Assembly (NCBI RefSeq): GCF_034009455.1
Contig: NZ_CP125380.1
Location: 1,653,001 to 1,717,000, forward strand
DNA length: 64,000 nucleotides
DNA from: Pseudomonas sp. P5_109
GTDB lineage: Bacteria > Pseudomonadota > Gammaproteobacteria > Pseudomonadales > Pseudomonadaceae
Direction: 5' to 3'
In this document: piece by piece, positions 37,001-44,566 of the stretch
Position numbering within the stretch: position 1 is the stretch's first letter
How the letters are laid out: each line of letters starts with the position of its first letter
Notes under the pieces: generated by a model
The model's input: the letters and a program-made list of their open reading frames with translations, nothing else
Told to the model about the DNA's origin: nothing
Databases searched by the model: none
Program-made: the position numbers and the translations under genes

Positions 37001-40000
37001 GACCGTCGGCGGCATCGCCGTGGTCACCGCAGGTGTGGCGGCGGGCTTCCCACAATCGATCACCACACCGCTGGGCAGCACCCTGACCATCACCGGCTTC
37101 AACGCCGCCACTGGCGTGGTCAGCTACAGCTACACCCTCAACGATAACGAAAGCCACCCAACCGCCAACGGTGCCAACACCCTGCCTGAGCAGTTCACCG
37201 TGACCGCGGTCGACGACAACGGCACCACCGCGACCGGTTCACTGGACGTCAACATCGTCGACGACCTGCCAAAAGGCGTAAACGACAGCAATGGCACTGC
37301 CTCGGAAACCCAACTGACCCTCAACGGCAACGTACTGACCAACGACGTGCAAGGCGCCGATCGGGTAACCATCGGTGAAAGCGCCGGCCCGATCACCCCC
37401 GGCACCTTCACCGGTACCTACGGCACCTTGGTACTCAACGCCAACGGCACCTACACCTACACGCTGAGCACCAGCGATGTGGATTTCAAAGCCCTGCACG
37501 GCGGCGGCAACGGCACCGAAACCTTCACCTACACCATCACCGATTCGGACGGTGACAGCAGCACCGCGAACCTGGTCCTGCAGATCCACAACAACGATGA
37601 CCCAGTGACCCTCCAAGGCCTCAACGTGTATGGCGGCGAGCTGACGGTCTACGAGAAAAACCTCAGCGACGGCACCCACCCCGACACACCGGCCCTGACC
37701 CAGAGCGGCACCTTCACCGTCACTGCGCTGGACGGTGTAACCACCCTGACCGTCGGCGGCATCGCCGTGGTCACCGCAGGCGTGGCGGCGGGGTTCCCAC
37801 AATCGATCACCACCCCGCTGGGCAGCACCCTGACCATCACCGGCTTCAACGCCGCCACTGGCGTGGTCAGCTACAGCTACACCCTCAACGACAACGAAGC
37901 GCACCCAACCGCCAACGGTGCCAACACCCTGCCTGAGCAGTTCACCGTGACCGCGGTCGACGACAACGGCACCACTGCCACGGGCAGCCTCGACGTCAAC
38001 ATCGTCGACGACCTGCCAAAAGGCGTGAACGACAGCAATGGCACTGCCTCGGAAACCCAACTGACCCTCAACGGCAACGTACTGACCAACGACGTGCAAG
38101 GCGCCGACCGGGTAACCATCGGTGAAAGCGCCGGCCCGATCACCCCCGGCACCTTCACCGGTACCTACGGCACTCTGGTGCTCAACGCCAACGGCACGTA
38201 CACCTACACGCTGAGCACCAGCGATGCCGACTTCAAGGCGTTGCACGGCGGCGGCAACGGCACCGAAACCTTCACCTACACCATCACCGATTCGGACGGT
38301 GACAGCAGCACCGCGAACCTGGTCTTGCAGATCCACAACAACGATGACCCCGTGACCCTCCAAGGCCTCAACGTGTATGGCGGCGAGCTGACGGTCTACG
38401 AGAAAAACCTCAGCGACGGCACCCACCCCGACACACCGGCCCTGACCCAGAGCGGCACCTTCACCGTCACTGCGCTGGACGGTGTAACCACCCTGACCGT
38501 GGGCGGCATCGCCGTGGTCACCGCAGGCGTGGCGGCGGGCTTCCCGCAATCGATCACCACCCCGCTGGGCAGCACCCTGACCATCACCGGCTTCAACGCC
38601 GCCACTGGCGTGGTCAGCTACAGCTACACCCTCAACGATAACGAAAGCCACCCAACCGCCAACGGTGCCAACACCCTGCCTGAGCAGTTCACCGTGACCG
38701 CGGTCGACGACAACGGCACCACCGCGACCGGTTCACTGGACGTGAACATCGTCGACGACCTGCCAAAAGGCGTAAACGACAGCAATGGCACTGCCTCGGA
38801 AACCCAACTGACCCTCAACGGCAACGTACTGACCAACGACGTGCAAGGCGCCGATCGGGTAACCATCGGTGAAAGCGCCGGCCCGATCACCCCCGGCACC
38901 TTCACCGGTACCTACGGCACCTTGGTACTCAACGCCAACGGCACCTACACCTACACGCTGAGCACCAGCGATGTGGATTTCAAAGCCCTGCACGGCGGCG
39001 GCAACGGCACCGAAACCTTCACCTACACCATCACCGATTCGGACGGTGACAGCAGCACCGCGAACCTGGTCCTGCAGATCCACAACAACGATGACCCAGT
39101 GACCCTCCAAGGCCTCAACGTGTATGGCGGCGAGCTGACGGTCTACGAAAAAAACCTCAGCGACGGCAGCGCACCGAGTACCAGCGCGCTGACCCAGAGT
39201 GGCACCTTCACCGTCACTGCGCTGGACGGTGTAACGAGCCTGACCGTCGGCGGCATCGCCGTGGTCACCGGAGGCGTGGCGGCGGGGTTCCCACAATCGA
39301 TCACCACCCCGCTGGGCAGCACCCTGACCATCACCGGCTTCAACGCCGCGACTGGCGTGGTCAGCTACAGCTACACGCTGAACGACAACGAAAGCCACCC
39401 AACCGCCAACGGTGCCAACACCCTGCCTGAGCAGTTCACCGTGACCGCGGTCGACGACAACGGCACCACCGCGACCGGTTCACTGGACGTCAACATCATC
39501 GACGATCTGCCAACCGCCAAACCCGATACCGATTCGGTGCAGGAGGGCGGCACGGTCAGCGGCAATGTGCTGGACAACGACATCGCTGGAGCCGATGGCC
39601 CGGCGGCCACTGGCGCCGTGGTCGGCGTGCGCGCGGGTAGCGACACGTCAACCCCGGCCCTCGATGGGCTGAACACCCACATCAACGGCACCTACGGTTA
39701 CCTGACCCTCGATGCCAGCGGCAACGCCGTGTATCACAGCACACCTAACGCGGTGAGCGGTCCTGGCGCTGTGGACGTATTCACCTACACCGTGCGCGAT
39801 TCCGATGGTGACGAAAGCACCACCACCATCACCATCGACGTCTACAACAGCTGCCTGAAAGCCGTCAGCGACAACGATGTAACGGTCTACGAAAAAGCCC
39901 TCGACCTGGGTAAGGACGGCCAGGACCTGGTCGCCGGTACGGTCATCGGCAGCGATCCGACCAACACCGGCGAAACCGCGTCCGGCACGCTGGTGGGCTC

Positions 40001-43000
40001 GGTCACCCACGCCGTCGGTGCGATCACCTACGCCCTGGTCGGCACCAATGTCGGGGAGTTCGGGCAGATTCAGCTCAACGCCAACGGCACCTATACCTAC
40101 ACCCTGACGACCCCGCCGAGCACCATGCCGCACGCCAACGACGGCCCGAACGTGATGCACGAGACCTTCACCTATCAGGCTACCGACTCGCTGGGCAACA
40201 TCGTCACCAGCACCATCGTGGTGAACATTGTCGATGACGTGCCGAAGGCGATGAACGACAGCAATCTCAGCACCGCCTCGGAGACCGTGACGAGCCTCAG
40301 CGGCAATGTGTTCAACAACGACGTGATCGGCGCCGATAAAGTTGCCATCGGCCTGAATGCCGGCCCGGTGACCCCCGGCACTTTCACTGGAACCTATGGC
40401 ACCCTGGTGCTCAATGCCAACGGCACCTACACCTACACGCTGAGCACCAGCGATGCCGACTTCAAGGCGTTGCACGGCGGCGGGAACGGCACCGAAACCT
40501 TCACCTACACCATCACCGATGCGGACGGCGACATCAGCACCGCCAACCTGGTGCTCAACGTCCACAACAACGATGACCTGGTCACCCTCAACGGGCTCGA
40601 CGTGTATGGCGGCGAGCTGACGGTCTACGAAAAAAATCTCGGCGACGGCACCACCCCCAACATACCGGCCCTGACCCAGAGCGGGACCTTCACGGTGACC
40701 GCCCTCGATGGCCTGCAGACCCTGACTGTCGGTGGCATTGCCGTGGTCACGGGTGGTGTGGTCGCCGGCTTCCCGCAAACCGCCGTCACGCCATTGGGCA
40801 GCACCCTGACCATCACCGGATTCAACGCCGCCACCGGGGTGATCAGCTACAGCTACACCTTGAACGATAACGAAACCCATGCAACGGCCAACGGCGCCAA
40901 CAGCCTCACCGAGAACTTCAACGTCGTCGCTACCGACACCGATGGCGACACCGCGAACGGGCAGATCAACGTCAACATCGTCGATGACCTGCCGAGCGCC
41001 AAACCTGATTCGTCGTCGGTGACGGAGGGCGGTACGGTCAATATCAGTGTGCTGGGCAATGACATCAGCGGCGCCGATGGTCCGGCGACGGTGGTCGGTG
41101 TGCGCGCCGGCAGCAATACCGCGACGTCGGCCGTCGGCGGGCTGGGCAACCAGATCACTGGGGCCTACGGCTACCTGACCCTCGATGCCAACGGCAACGC
41201 GGTGTATCACAGCAACCCGAATTCGGTTGGCGCCGCCGGGGCCACTGATACATTCACCTACACCGTGCGCGACTCCGATGGTGATGAAAGCACCACCACC
41301 GTCACCATCAACGTGGCCAACAGCAACATCAAGGCCAACCCCGATAGCGACGTGACGGTCTACGAAAAAGCCCTCGACCTGAGCAAGGACGGCCAGGACC
41401 TGGCCGCCGGTACGGTCACCGGCAGCGACCCGGGCAATACCGGCGAAACCGCCTCCGGGACCCTGGTCGGATCTGTCTCGGGGGCCAGCGGCGCGCTCAC
41501 GTACACCCTGGTCGGCAGTGCCACCGGCACCTACGGGCAGATGCTGCTCAACGCCGACGGCAGCTACACCTACACCCTGACCTCGGCACCGAAAACTTCG
41601 CCGAATGCCAACGACGGGCCAAACAGCCTGAGTGAAAGCTTCACCTACAAGGCCACCGATGCGTCGGGCAACAGCAGCACCAGCACCATCGTGGTCAACA
41701 TTGTCGATGACGTGCCCAAGGCGGTGGCCGCCGATCGCTCGGTGGCGGCGGTGGAGGTCGATTCCAACCTGCTGATCGTGCTCGACGTCTCTGGCAGTAT
41801 GGTCGATCCTTCCGGCGTGTACGACGCGTCGGGCGCGAGCCTGTCGCGGCTGGCCCTGGCCAAGCAGGCCATCAGTGCCTTGCTGGACAAATACGACGAC
41901 CTCGGCGACGTGAAAGTGCAGCTTGTCACCTTCAGCAGCAGCGCCACCGACAGGACCTCGGTGTGGGTCGATGTCGCGACCGCCAAGACACTGCTGGCCG
42001 GCCTCACCGCGAACGGCGGCACCAACTACGACGCGGCCGTGGCGACCATGCAAACGGCGTTCAACACCTCGGGCAAGCTCACTGGTGCACAAAACGTCGG
42101 CTACTTCTTCTCCGACGGCAAACCCACCTCCGGACAGGAAATCGGTACCACCGACGAAACCACGCTGAAAGCCTTCCTCGATGCCAACAACATCAAGAAC
42201 TACGCGATCGGCCTGGGCAGTGGCGTGAGCAACGCCAACCTCAATCCGCTGGCCTATGACGGCAGTAGCCACACCGACACCAATGCGGTGGTGGTGACCG
42301 ACCTCAACCAGCTCAACTCGGTGCTGTCCGGCACTGTGATCGGCGCACCGGTGACCGGTTCGCTACTGGGCGAGGGCGGAACCTTCGGTGCCGACGGCGG
42401 CTTCATCAAGACCATCACGGTGGACGGCACCACGTACACCTACGATCCGAGCGGCAATACCAATCAGGGCTCGCTGAACTTCAGCGGCGGGCTCAACCAC
42501 GGCACCTTCAACACCGTGAACAACACGTTGAGCATTGCTACCAACAACAGCGGTACCTTGCTGGTCAATCTGGATAGCGGCGAATACACCTACATTTCGC
42601 AGAAATCCACTTCGGTGGTGATCACCGAAAACATCGGTTTCACTGTCAGCGACAACGACGGCGACCTGTCCAGTTCGACCCTGACGGTCAAAGTCATACC
42701 GAACGCGCCACCCGTGGCCGCCGATGACAACGTCATCACCAACGTGCTCTCGGGCACCGTCGTGGTGCCAGGCGAGCTGTTGCTGGCCAACGACACTGAT
42801 CCCAATGGCGATCAACTCTCGGCAACACCGACTTCCTTCAATACTGGCTGGGTGGCGAGGGGCGCGGACTTTGTCGGGGTCACCCAGAACTACAACTTCA
42901 CCGGCAACGCGACGGCCGTGAATATTGCCCGCAGTGCTTTCGTCGCCGACACAGTAGCCATGACCGCCATGCTGATTGTCAGCGGCGCGCTGGGTTCGGT

Positions 43001-44183
43001 CGGCGGCAGTACCGCTGACGACTTCATTACCGTCAACCTCAAGGATGGCGAAACCCTCAACCTGAACCACGACCTGGCGGGCGGGCGCATCGCCATGGAG
43101 TACTCGATCAACGGCGGCGTGTACACGACCATCCCGGACGGCGGGACCATCCCCGCGACAGGAGGTGGGACCTACCAGATTCACATCAGCAACATCCCCA
43201 ACGGCTCGGGCGGGGGCGGCAACGGTTCTGAAACCTACAAACTGACCATGCTCGTCAACTACGCCGGGGCCCATGACATTGCCCCGGACTACCACGACAC
43301 CTACACCGCCAACGACAACCACGGCGGTAGCGACTCGGCCAACCTGACCATCAGCTATCAGGACGGCCACACCCTCACCGGCACCAGCGGGGATGATGTC
43401 CTGGTGGCGGGCACGGGCAATAACATCATCAATGCCGGCGGCGGCAACGATGTGCTCACTGCAGGCTCGGGCAACAACGAGCTGCACGGCGACGCCGGCA
43501 ATGATTTGCTCTACAGCGGCCCGGGCAATGACCTCCTCGACGGCGGCACGGGCATCGACACGGCCAGCTACGCCCACGCCACCGCCGGGGTGACGGTCAA
43601 CCTCAGCCTGCTCGGTGGGCAAAACACTCTCGGCGCGGGCACGGACACCCTGACCGGCATCGAAAACCTCACCGGGTCGAACTTCAACGACACCCTGACC
43701 GGTGACAACAATAACAACGTGATCAACGGCGGCTTGGGCAACGACATCCTCAACGGTGGAGGCGGCGATGACTTGCTGATCGGTGGCCTGGGCAACAACA
43801 CCCTCAGCGGCGGGGCAGGGGCCGACACCTTCCAGTGGCTCAAGGGCAACAGTGGCCACGACGTGATCACCGACTTCACGCCCGGCACCGACAAGCTCGA
43901 TCTGTCGCAACTGCTGCAAGGGGAGAGCGGCACCACGGCTTCGCTGGATGACTACCTGCACTTCACCGTTACCGGCAGCGGCCCAGCGACGGTGACCAGC
44001 ATCGACGTTAGCGCCATGGCCGGCGCTGCGCCGAACCAGACCATCGACCTGGCCGGCGTGGATCTCGCCAGCCACTACGGTGTAACGCCAGGGGCGGGTG
44101 GGGTGATCGCTGGCGGGCATGATACGGCGACCATCATCAACGGCATGCTTAACGATCATTCGTTGAAGGTGGATACCGTGTGA
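31032..44183 (+). CDS. lapA: LapA, giant repetitive RTX adhesin
   Basis: The frame encodes 4383 residues from the ATG at 31032, with GGAGGAAG upstream. Residues 1 to about 115 form the retention module (IGIVSKVIGQVFAVASDG..., GDQLSTGAEGAVAVHLQNG). TAAG at 115-118 is the expected LapG cleavage site. From about 194 to 2826 there are eleven tandem units of about 250 residues. A second repeat type (begins near 2827 and again near 3320) surrounds a twelfth unit. A von Willebrand A domain with the metal site DVSGSM lies at about 3573-3772. RTX-type glycine/aspartate nonapeptides (GGGNDVLTAG, GNDLLDGG, GNDILNGG) span about 4114-4270, followed by a type I secretion signal. The protein anchors cells to surfaces and is exported by LapEBC. 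The twelve-unit layout differs from the roughly 100-residue repeats described for P. fluorescens Pf0-1 LapA. A vWA domain and RTX tail are shared. Confidence 0.93.
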   Translation: MATLIGIVSKVIGQVFAVASDGTRRALVEGDKLFAGDQLSTGAEGAVAVHLQNGQELTLGRGSSMQMTPQLLANHIPHVDSSEAVTPSEAQLTDVEKLQKAIAAGDDPTQTAEATAAGPATTTGAPGGVQGSGHSFVLLEEVGGRVDPTIGFPTAGFNGIPELPEERLNAVPDNNAVAADTPLVPPVTPEVPNNPVSLDGLSVASGELTVNEANLADGSARNPGALTQSGTFTVNAPDGLTSLSIGGINVISGGVAAGFPQSITTPLGSTLTVTGYNPATGVVSYSYTLNGAETHASGEGANSVGEHFTVVASDSNGDSASGSLDINITDDVPQAVDDSNGVASETLLTLNGNVLTNDVQGADRVPVGENSGPITPGTFIGTYGTLVLNANGTYTYTLNTSDADFKALHGGGNGTETFTYTLTDADGDSSTANLVLQIHNNDDPDTIGGLNLGGPELTVFEKNLGDGSAPDATALTQNGTFTFTALDGITTLTVGGIAVVTGGVAAGFPQSITTPLGNTLTITSFNLATGVVNYSYTLNDNEAHATANGANALPEQFAVTLVDDNGTTATGSLDVNIVDDLPQGVNDSNASTASETLLTLNGNVLTNDVQGADRVTIGEGTGPITPGTFTGTYGTLVLNANGTYTYTLNTSDADFKALHGGGNGTETFTYTITDSDGDTSTANLVLQIHNNDDPITVGGLNVNGGELTVFEKNLSDGSAPDATTLTQNGTFTVTALDGVTTLTVGGIAVVTAGVAAGFPQSITTPLGSTLTITGFNAATGVVSYSYTLNDNEAHPTANGANTLPEQFAVTVVDDNGTIATGSLDVNIVDDLPQGVNDSNASTASESLLTLNGNVLTNDVQGADRITIGEGTGPITPGTFTGTYGTLVLNANGTYTYTLSTSDADFKALHGGGNGTETFAYTITDSDGDTSTANLVLQIHNNDDPITVGGLNVNGGELTVFEKNLSDGSAPDATTLTQNGTFTVTALDGVTTLTVGGIAVVTAGVAAGFPQSITTPLGSTLTITGFNAATGVVSYSYTLNDNEAHPTANGANTLPEQFAVTVVDDNGTIATGSLDVNIVDDLPQGVNDSNASTASETLLTLNGNVLTNDVQGADRVTIGEGTGPITPATFTGTYGTLVLNANGTYTYTLNTSDADFKALHGGGNGTETFAYTITDSDGDSSTANLVLQIHNNDDPVTIGGLNVEGGELTVFEKNLSDGSAPDTTVLTQNGTFTVTALDGVTSLTVGGIAVVTAGVAAGFPQSITTPLGSTLTITGFNAATGVVSYSYTLNDNEAHPTANGANTLPEQFAVTVVDDNGTTATGSLDVNIVDDLPQGVNDSNASTASETLLTLNGNVLTNDVQGADRVTIGEGTGPITPGTFTGTYGTLVLNANGTYTYTLNTSDADFKALHGGGNGTETFAYTITDSDGDSSTANLVLQIHNNDDPVTIGGLNVEGGELTVFEKNLSDGSAPDTTVLTQNGTFTVTALDGVTTLTVGGIAVVTAGVAAGFPQSITTPLGSTLTITGFNAATGVVSYSYTLNDNEAHPAANGANTLPEQFAVTVVDDNGTTATGSLDVNIVDDLPKGVNDSNGTASETQLTLNGNVLTNDVQGADRVTIGESAGPITPGTFTGTYGTLVLNANGTYTYTLSTSDVDFKALHGGGNGTETFTYTITDSDGDSSTANLVLQIHNNDDPVTLQGLNVYGGELTVYEKNLSDGTHPDTPALTQSGTFTVTALDGVTTLTVGGIAVVTAGVAAGFPQSITTPLGSTLTITGFNAATGVVSYSYTLNDNESHPTANGANTLPEQFTVTAVDDNGTTATGSLDVNIVDDLPKGVNDSNGTASETQLTLNGNVLTNDVQGADRVTIGESTGPITPGTFTGTYGTLVLNANGTYTYTLSTSDVDFKALHGGGNGTETFTYTITDSDGDSSTANLVLQIHNNDDPVTLQGLNVYGGELTVYEKNLSDGSAPSTSALTQSGTFTVTALDGVTTLTVGGIAVVTAGVAAGFPQSITTPLGSTLTITGFNAATGVVSYSYTLNDNESHPTANGANTLPEQFTVTAVDDNGTTATGSLDVNIVDDLPKGVNDSNGTASETQLTLNGNVLTNDVQGADRVTIGESAGPITPGTFTGTYGTLVLNANGTYTYTLSTSDVDFKALHGGGNGTETFTYTITDSDGDSSTANLVLQIHNNDDPVTLQGLNVYGGELTVYEKNLSDGTHPDTPALTQSGTFTVTALDGVTTLTVGGIAVVTAGVAAGFPQSITTPLGSTLTITGFNAATGVVSYSYTLNDNEAHPTANGANTLPEQFTVTAVDDNGTTATGSLDVNIVDDLPKGVNDSNGTASETQLTLNGNVLTNDVQGADRVTIGESAGPITPGTFTGTYGTLVLNANGTYTYTLSTSDADFKALHGGGNGTETFTYTITDSDGDSSTANLVLQIHNNDDPVTLQGLNVYGGELTVYEKNLSDGTHPDTPALTQSGTFTVTALDGVTTLTVGGIAVVTAGVAAGFPQSITTPLGSTLTITGFNAATGVVSYSYTLNDNESHPTANGANTLPEQFTVTAVDDNGTTATGSLDVNIVDDLPKGVNDSNGTASETQLTLNGNVLTNDVQGADRVTIGESAGPITPGTFTGTYGTLVLNANGTYTYTLSTSDVDFKALHGGGNGTETFTYTITDSDGDSSTANLVLQIHNNDDPVTLQGLNVYGGELTVYEKNLSDGSAPSTSALTQSGTFTVTALDGVTSLTVGGIAVVTGGVAAGFPQSITTPLGSTLTITGFNAATGVVSYSYTLNDNESHPTANGANTLPEQFTVTAVDDNGTTATGSLDVNIIDDLPTAKPDTDSVQEGGTVSGNVLDNDIAGADGPAATGAVVGVRAGSDTSTPALDGLNTHINGTYGYLTLDASGNAVYHSTPNAVSGPGAVDVFTYTVRDSDGDESTTTITIDVYNSCLKAVSDNDVTVYEKALDLGKDGQDLVAGTVIGSDPTNTGETASGTLVGSVTHAVGAITYALVGTNVGEFGQIQLNANGTYTYTLTTPPSTMPHANDGPNVMHETFTYQATDSLGNIVTSTIVVNIVDDVPKAMNDSNLSTASETVTSLSGNVFNNDVIGADKVAIGLNAGPVTPGTFTGTYGTLVLNANGTYTYTLSTSDADFKALHGGGNGTETFTYTITDADGDISTANLVLNVHNNDDLVTLNGLDVYGGELTVYEKNLGDGTTPNIPALTQSGTFTVTALDGLQTLTVGGIAVVTGGVVAGFPQTAVTPLGSTLTITGFNAATGVISYSYTLNDNETHATANGANSLTENFNVVATDTDGDTANGQINVNIVDDLPSAKPDSSSVTEGGTVNISVLGNDISGADGPATVVGVRAGSNTATSAVGGLGNQITGAYGYLTLDANGNAVYHSNPNSVGAAGATDTFTYTVRDSDGDESTTTVTINVANSNIKANPDSDVTVYEKALDLSKDGQDLAAGTVTGSDPGNTGETASGTLVGSVSGASGALTYTLVGSATGTYGQMLLNADGSYTYTLTSAPKTSPNANDGPNSLSESFTYKATDASGNSSTSTIVVNIVDDVPKAVAADRSVAAVEVDSNLLIVLDVSGSMVDPSGVYDASGASLSRLALAKQAISALLDKYDDLGDVKVQLVTFSSSATDRTSVWVDVATAKTLLAGLTANGGTNYDAAVATMQTAFNTSGKLTGAQNVGYFFSDGKPTSGQEIGTTDETTLKAFLDANNIKNYAIGLGSGVSNANLNPLAYDGSSHTDTNAVVVTDLNQLNSVLSGTVIGAPVTGSLLGEGGTFGADGGFIKTITVDGTTYTYDPSGNTNQGSLNFSGGLNHGTFNTVNNTLSIATNNSGTLLVNLDSGEYTYISQKSTSVVITENIGFTVSDNDGDLSSSTLTVKVIPNAPPVAADDNVITNVLSGTVVVPGELLLANDTDPNGDQLSATPTSFNTGWVARGADFVGVTQNYNFTGNATAVNIARSAFVADTVAMTAMLIVSGALGSVGGSTADDFITVNLKDGETLNLNHDLAGGRIAMEYSINGGVYTTIPDGGTIPATGGGTYQIHISNIPNGSGGGGNGSETYKLTMLVNYAGAHDIAPDYHDTYTANDNHGGSDSANLTISYQDGHTLTGTSGDDVLVAGTGNNIINAGGGNDVLTAGSGNNELHGDAGNDLLYSGPGNDLLDGGTGIDTASYAHATAGVTVNLSLLGGQNTLGAGTDTLTGIENLTGSNFNDTLTGDNNNNVINGGLGNDILNGGGGDDLLIGGLGNNTLSGGAGADTFQWLKGNSGHDVITDFTPGTDKLDLSQLLQGESGTTASLDDYLHFTVTGSGPATVTSIDVSAMAGAAPNQTIDLAGVDLASHYGVTPGAGGVIAGGHDTATIINGMLNDHSLKVDTV
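31612..39509 (+). repeat. Eleven tandem 750/747-bp coding repeats in lapA
   Basis: Units start near 31612, 32362, 33112, 33862, 34612, 35362, 36109, 36856, 37603, 38350 and 39097. The last, truncated one passes at 39510 into a different repeat. Each full unit has an A half of about 139 residues (GGELTV-EKNL ... NIVDDLP) and a VCBS-like B half of about 111 residues (VNDSN ... NNDDP). Units of the first block are 750 bp with DSNASTASE; later ones are 747 bp with DSNGTASE. Bases 33042-33567 are identical to 33792-34317. Confidence 0.95.
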
Positions 44184-44202
44184 TCTGAAAGCCTGAATGA
44201 AA

Positions 44203-44238
44203 AAACCCGTCATCCCTGTGTAAGGGATGGCGGGTTTA
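44203..44238 (-). terminator. Terminator for the Ig-like protein gene
   Basis: AAACCCG-TCATCCCT pairs with AGGGATG-GCGGGTTT across a five-base loop. Read on the minus strand a T6 run follows the stem (A6 at 44201-44206 on the + strand). It lies beyond the 3' end of the minus-strand Ig-like gene and just after the lapA stop. Confidence 0.75.
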
Positions 44239-44263
44239 GTGGGATGGTCAGCCTGACCGAGAA

Positions 44264-44296
44264 GCCCTGCAGGTTTACGCTTGCAGGGCTTTTTTG
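44264..44296 (+). terminator. Terminator of lapA
   Basis: AGCCCTGCA and TGCAGGGCT form a nine-pair stem followed by six T on the + strand. It lies 80 bases after the lapA stop. Together with the minus-strand hairpin at 44203 it makes the two convergent transcripts overlap by some 60 bases. Confidence 0.85.
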
Positions 44297-44347
44297 GGAC
44301 TTTCACTGGTTTGGAGGCCCCCTCATTGTCGACTCGGACACGGTCCC

Positions 44348-44447
44348 TGTAGGAGCTGGCTTGCCAGCGATGGTCGTTAACGATTACGCGCGTGAACTGG
44401 ATAAACGCGGCGCACTTGAGTCCATCGCCGGCAAGCCGGCTCCTACA
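44348..44447. repeat. REPIN-like repeat, family C (TGTAGGAGCTGGCTTGCCAG type)
   Basis: TGTAGGAGCTGGCTTGCCAGCGATGG is matched in inverted form at the right by CCATCGCCGGCAAGCCGGCTCCTACA, with a few mismatches. This family is distinct from A and B and is the only clear copy here; the hairpin at 1458 has related flanks. The remainder of the 383-base gap after lapA is the two terminators and about 120 bases of plain sequence. Confidence 0.85.
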
Positions 44448-44566
44448 GTTTCCCGGGAATGCGTGAAGAACCTTTTATAATTGCCAGGAATTGCTGATGA
44501 AAAGCCTGCGGAGCAATCAGGTAAACAACTTCGACTAACCGCAAGACACCAATTTACAGATCAAAG

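Noticed and set aside
31612..39509. Possible CRISPR array because of regular direct repeats
   Set aside because: The period is about 750 bp, the repeats are coding and in one frame, and no cas genes are nearby.
39648..42272. Minus-strand open frame of 874 codons inside lapA
   Set aside because: It is antisense to lapA, which has a clear protein family. The frame is open because the codon bias of the repeats leaves few stops on the opposite strand. Shorter antisense frames repeat with the 750-bp period, which a real gene would not do.
42363..44306. Minus-strand open frame of 647 codons over the lapA 3' end
   Set aside because: It is antisense to the vWA and RTX coding regions, has no recognisable family and is an effect of high third-position GC.
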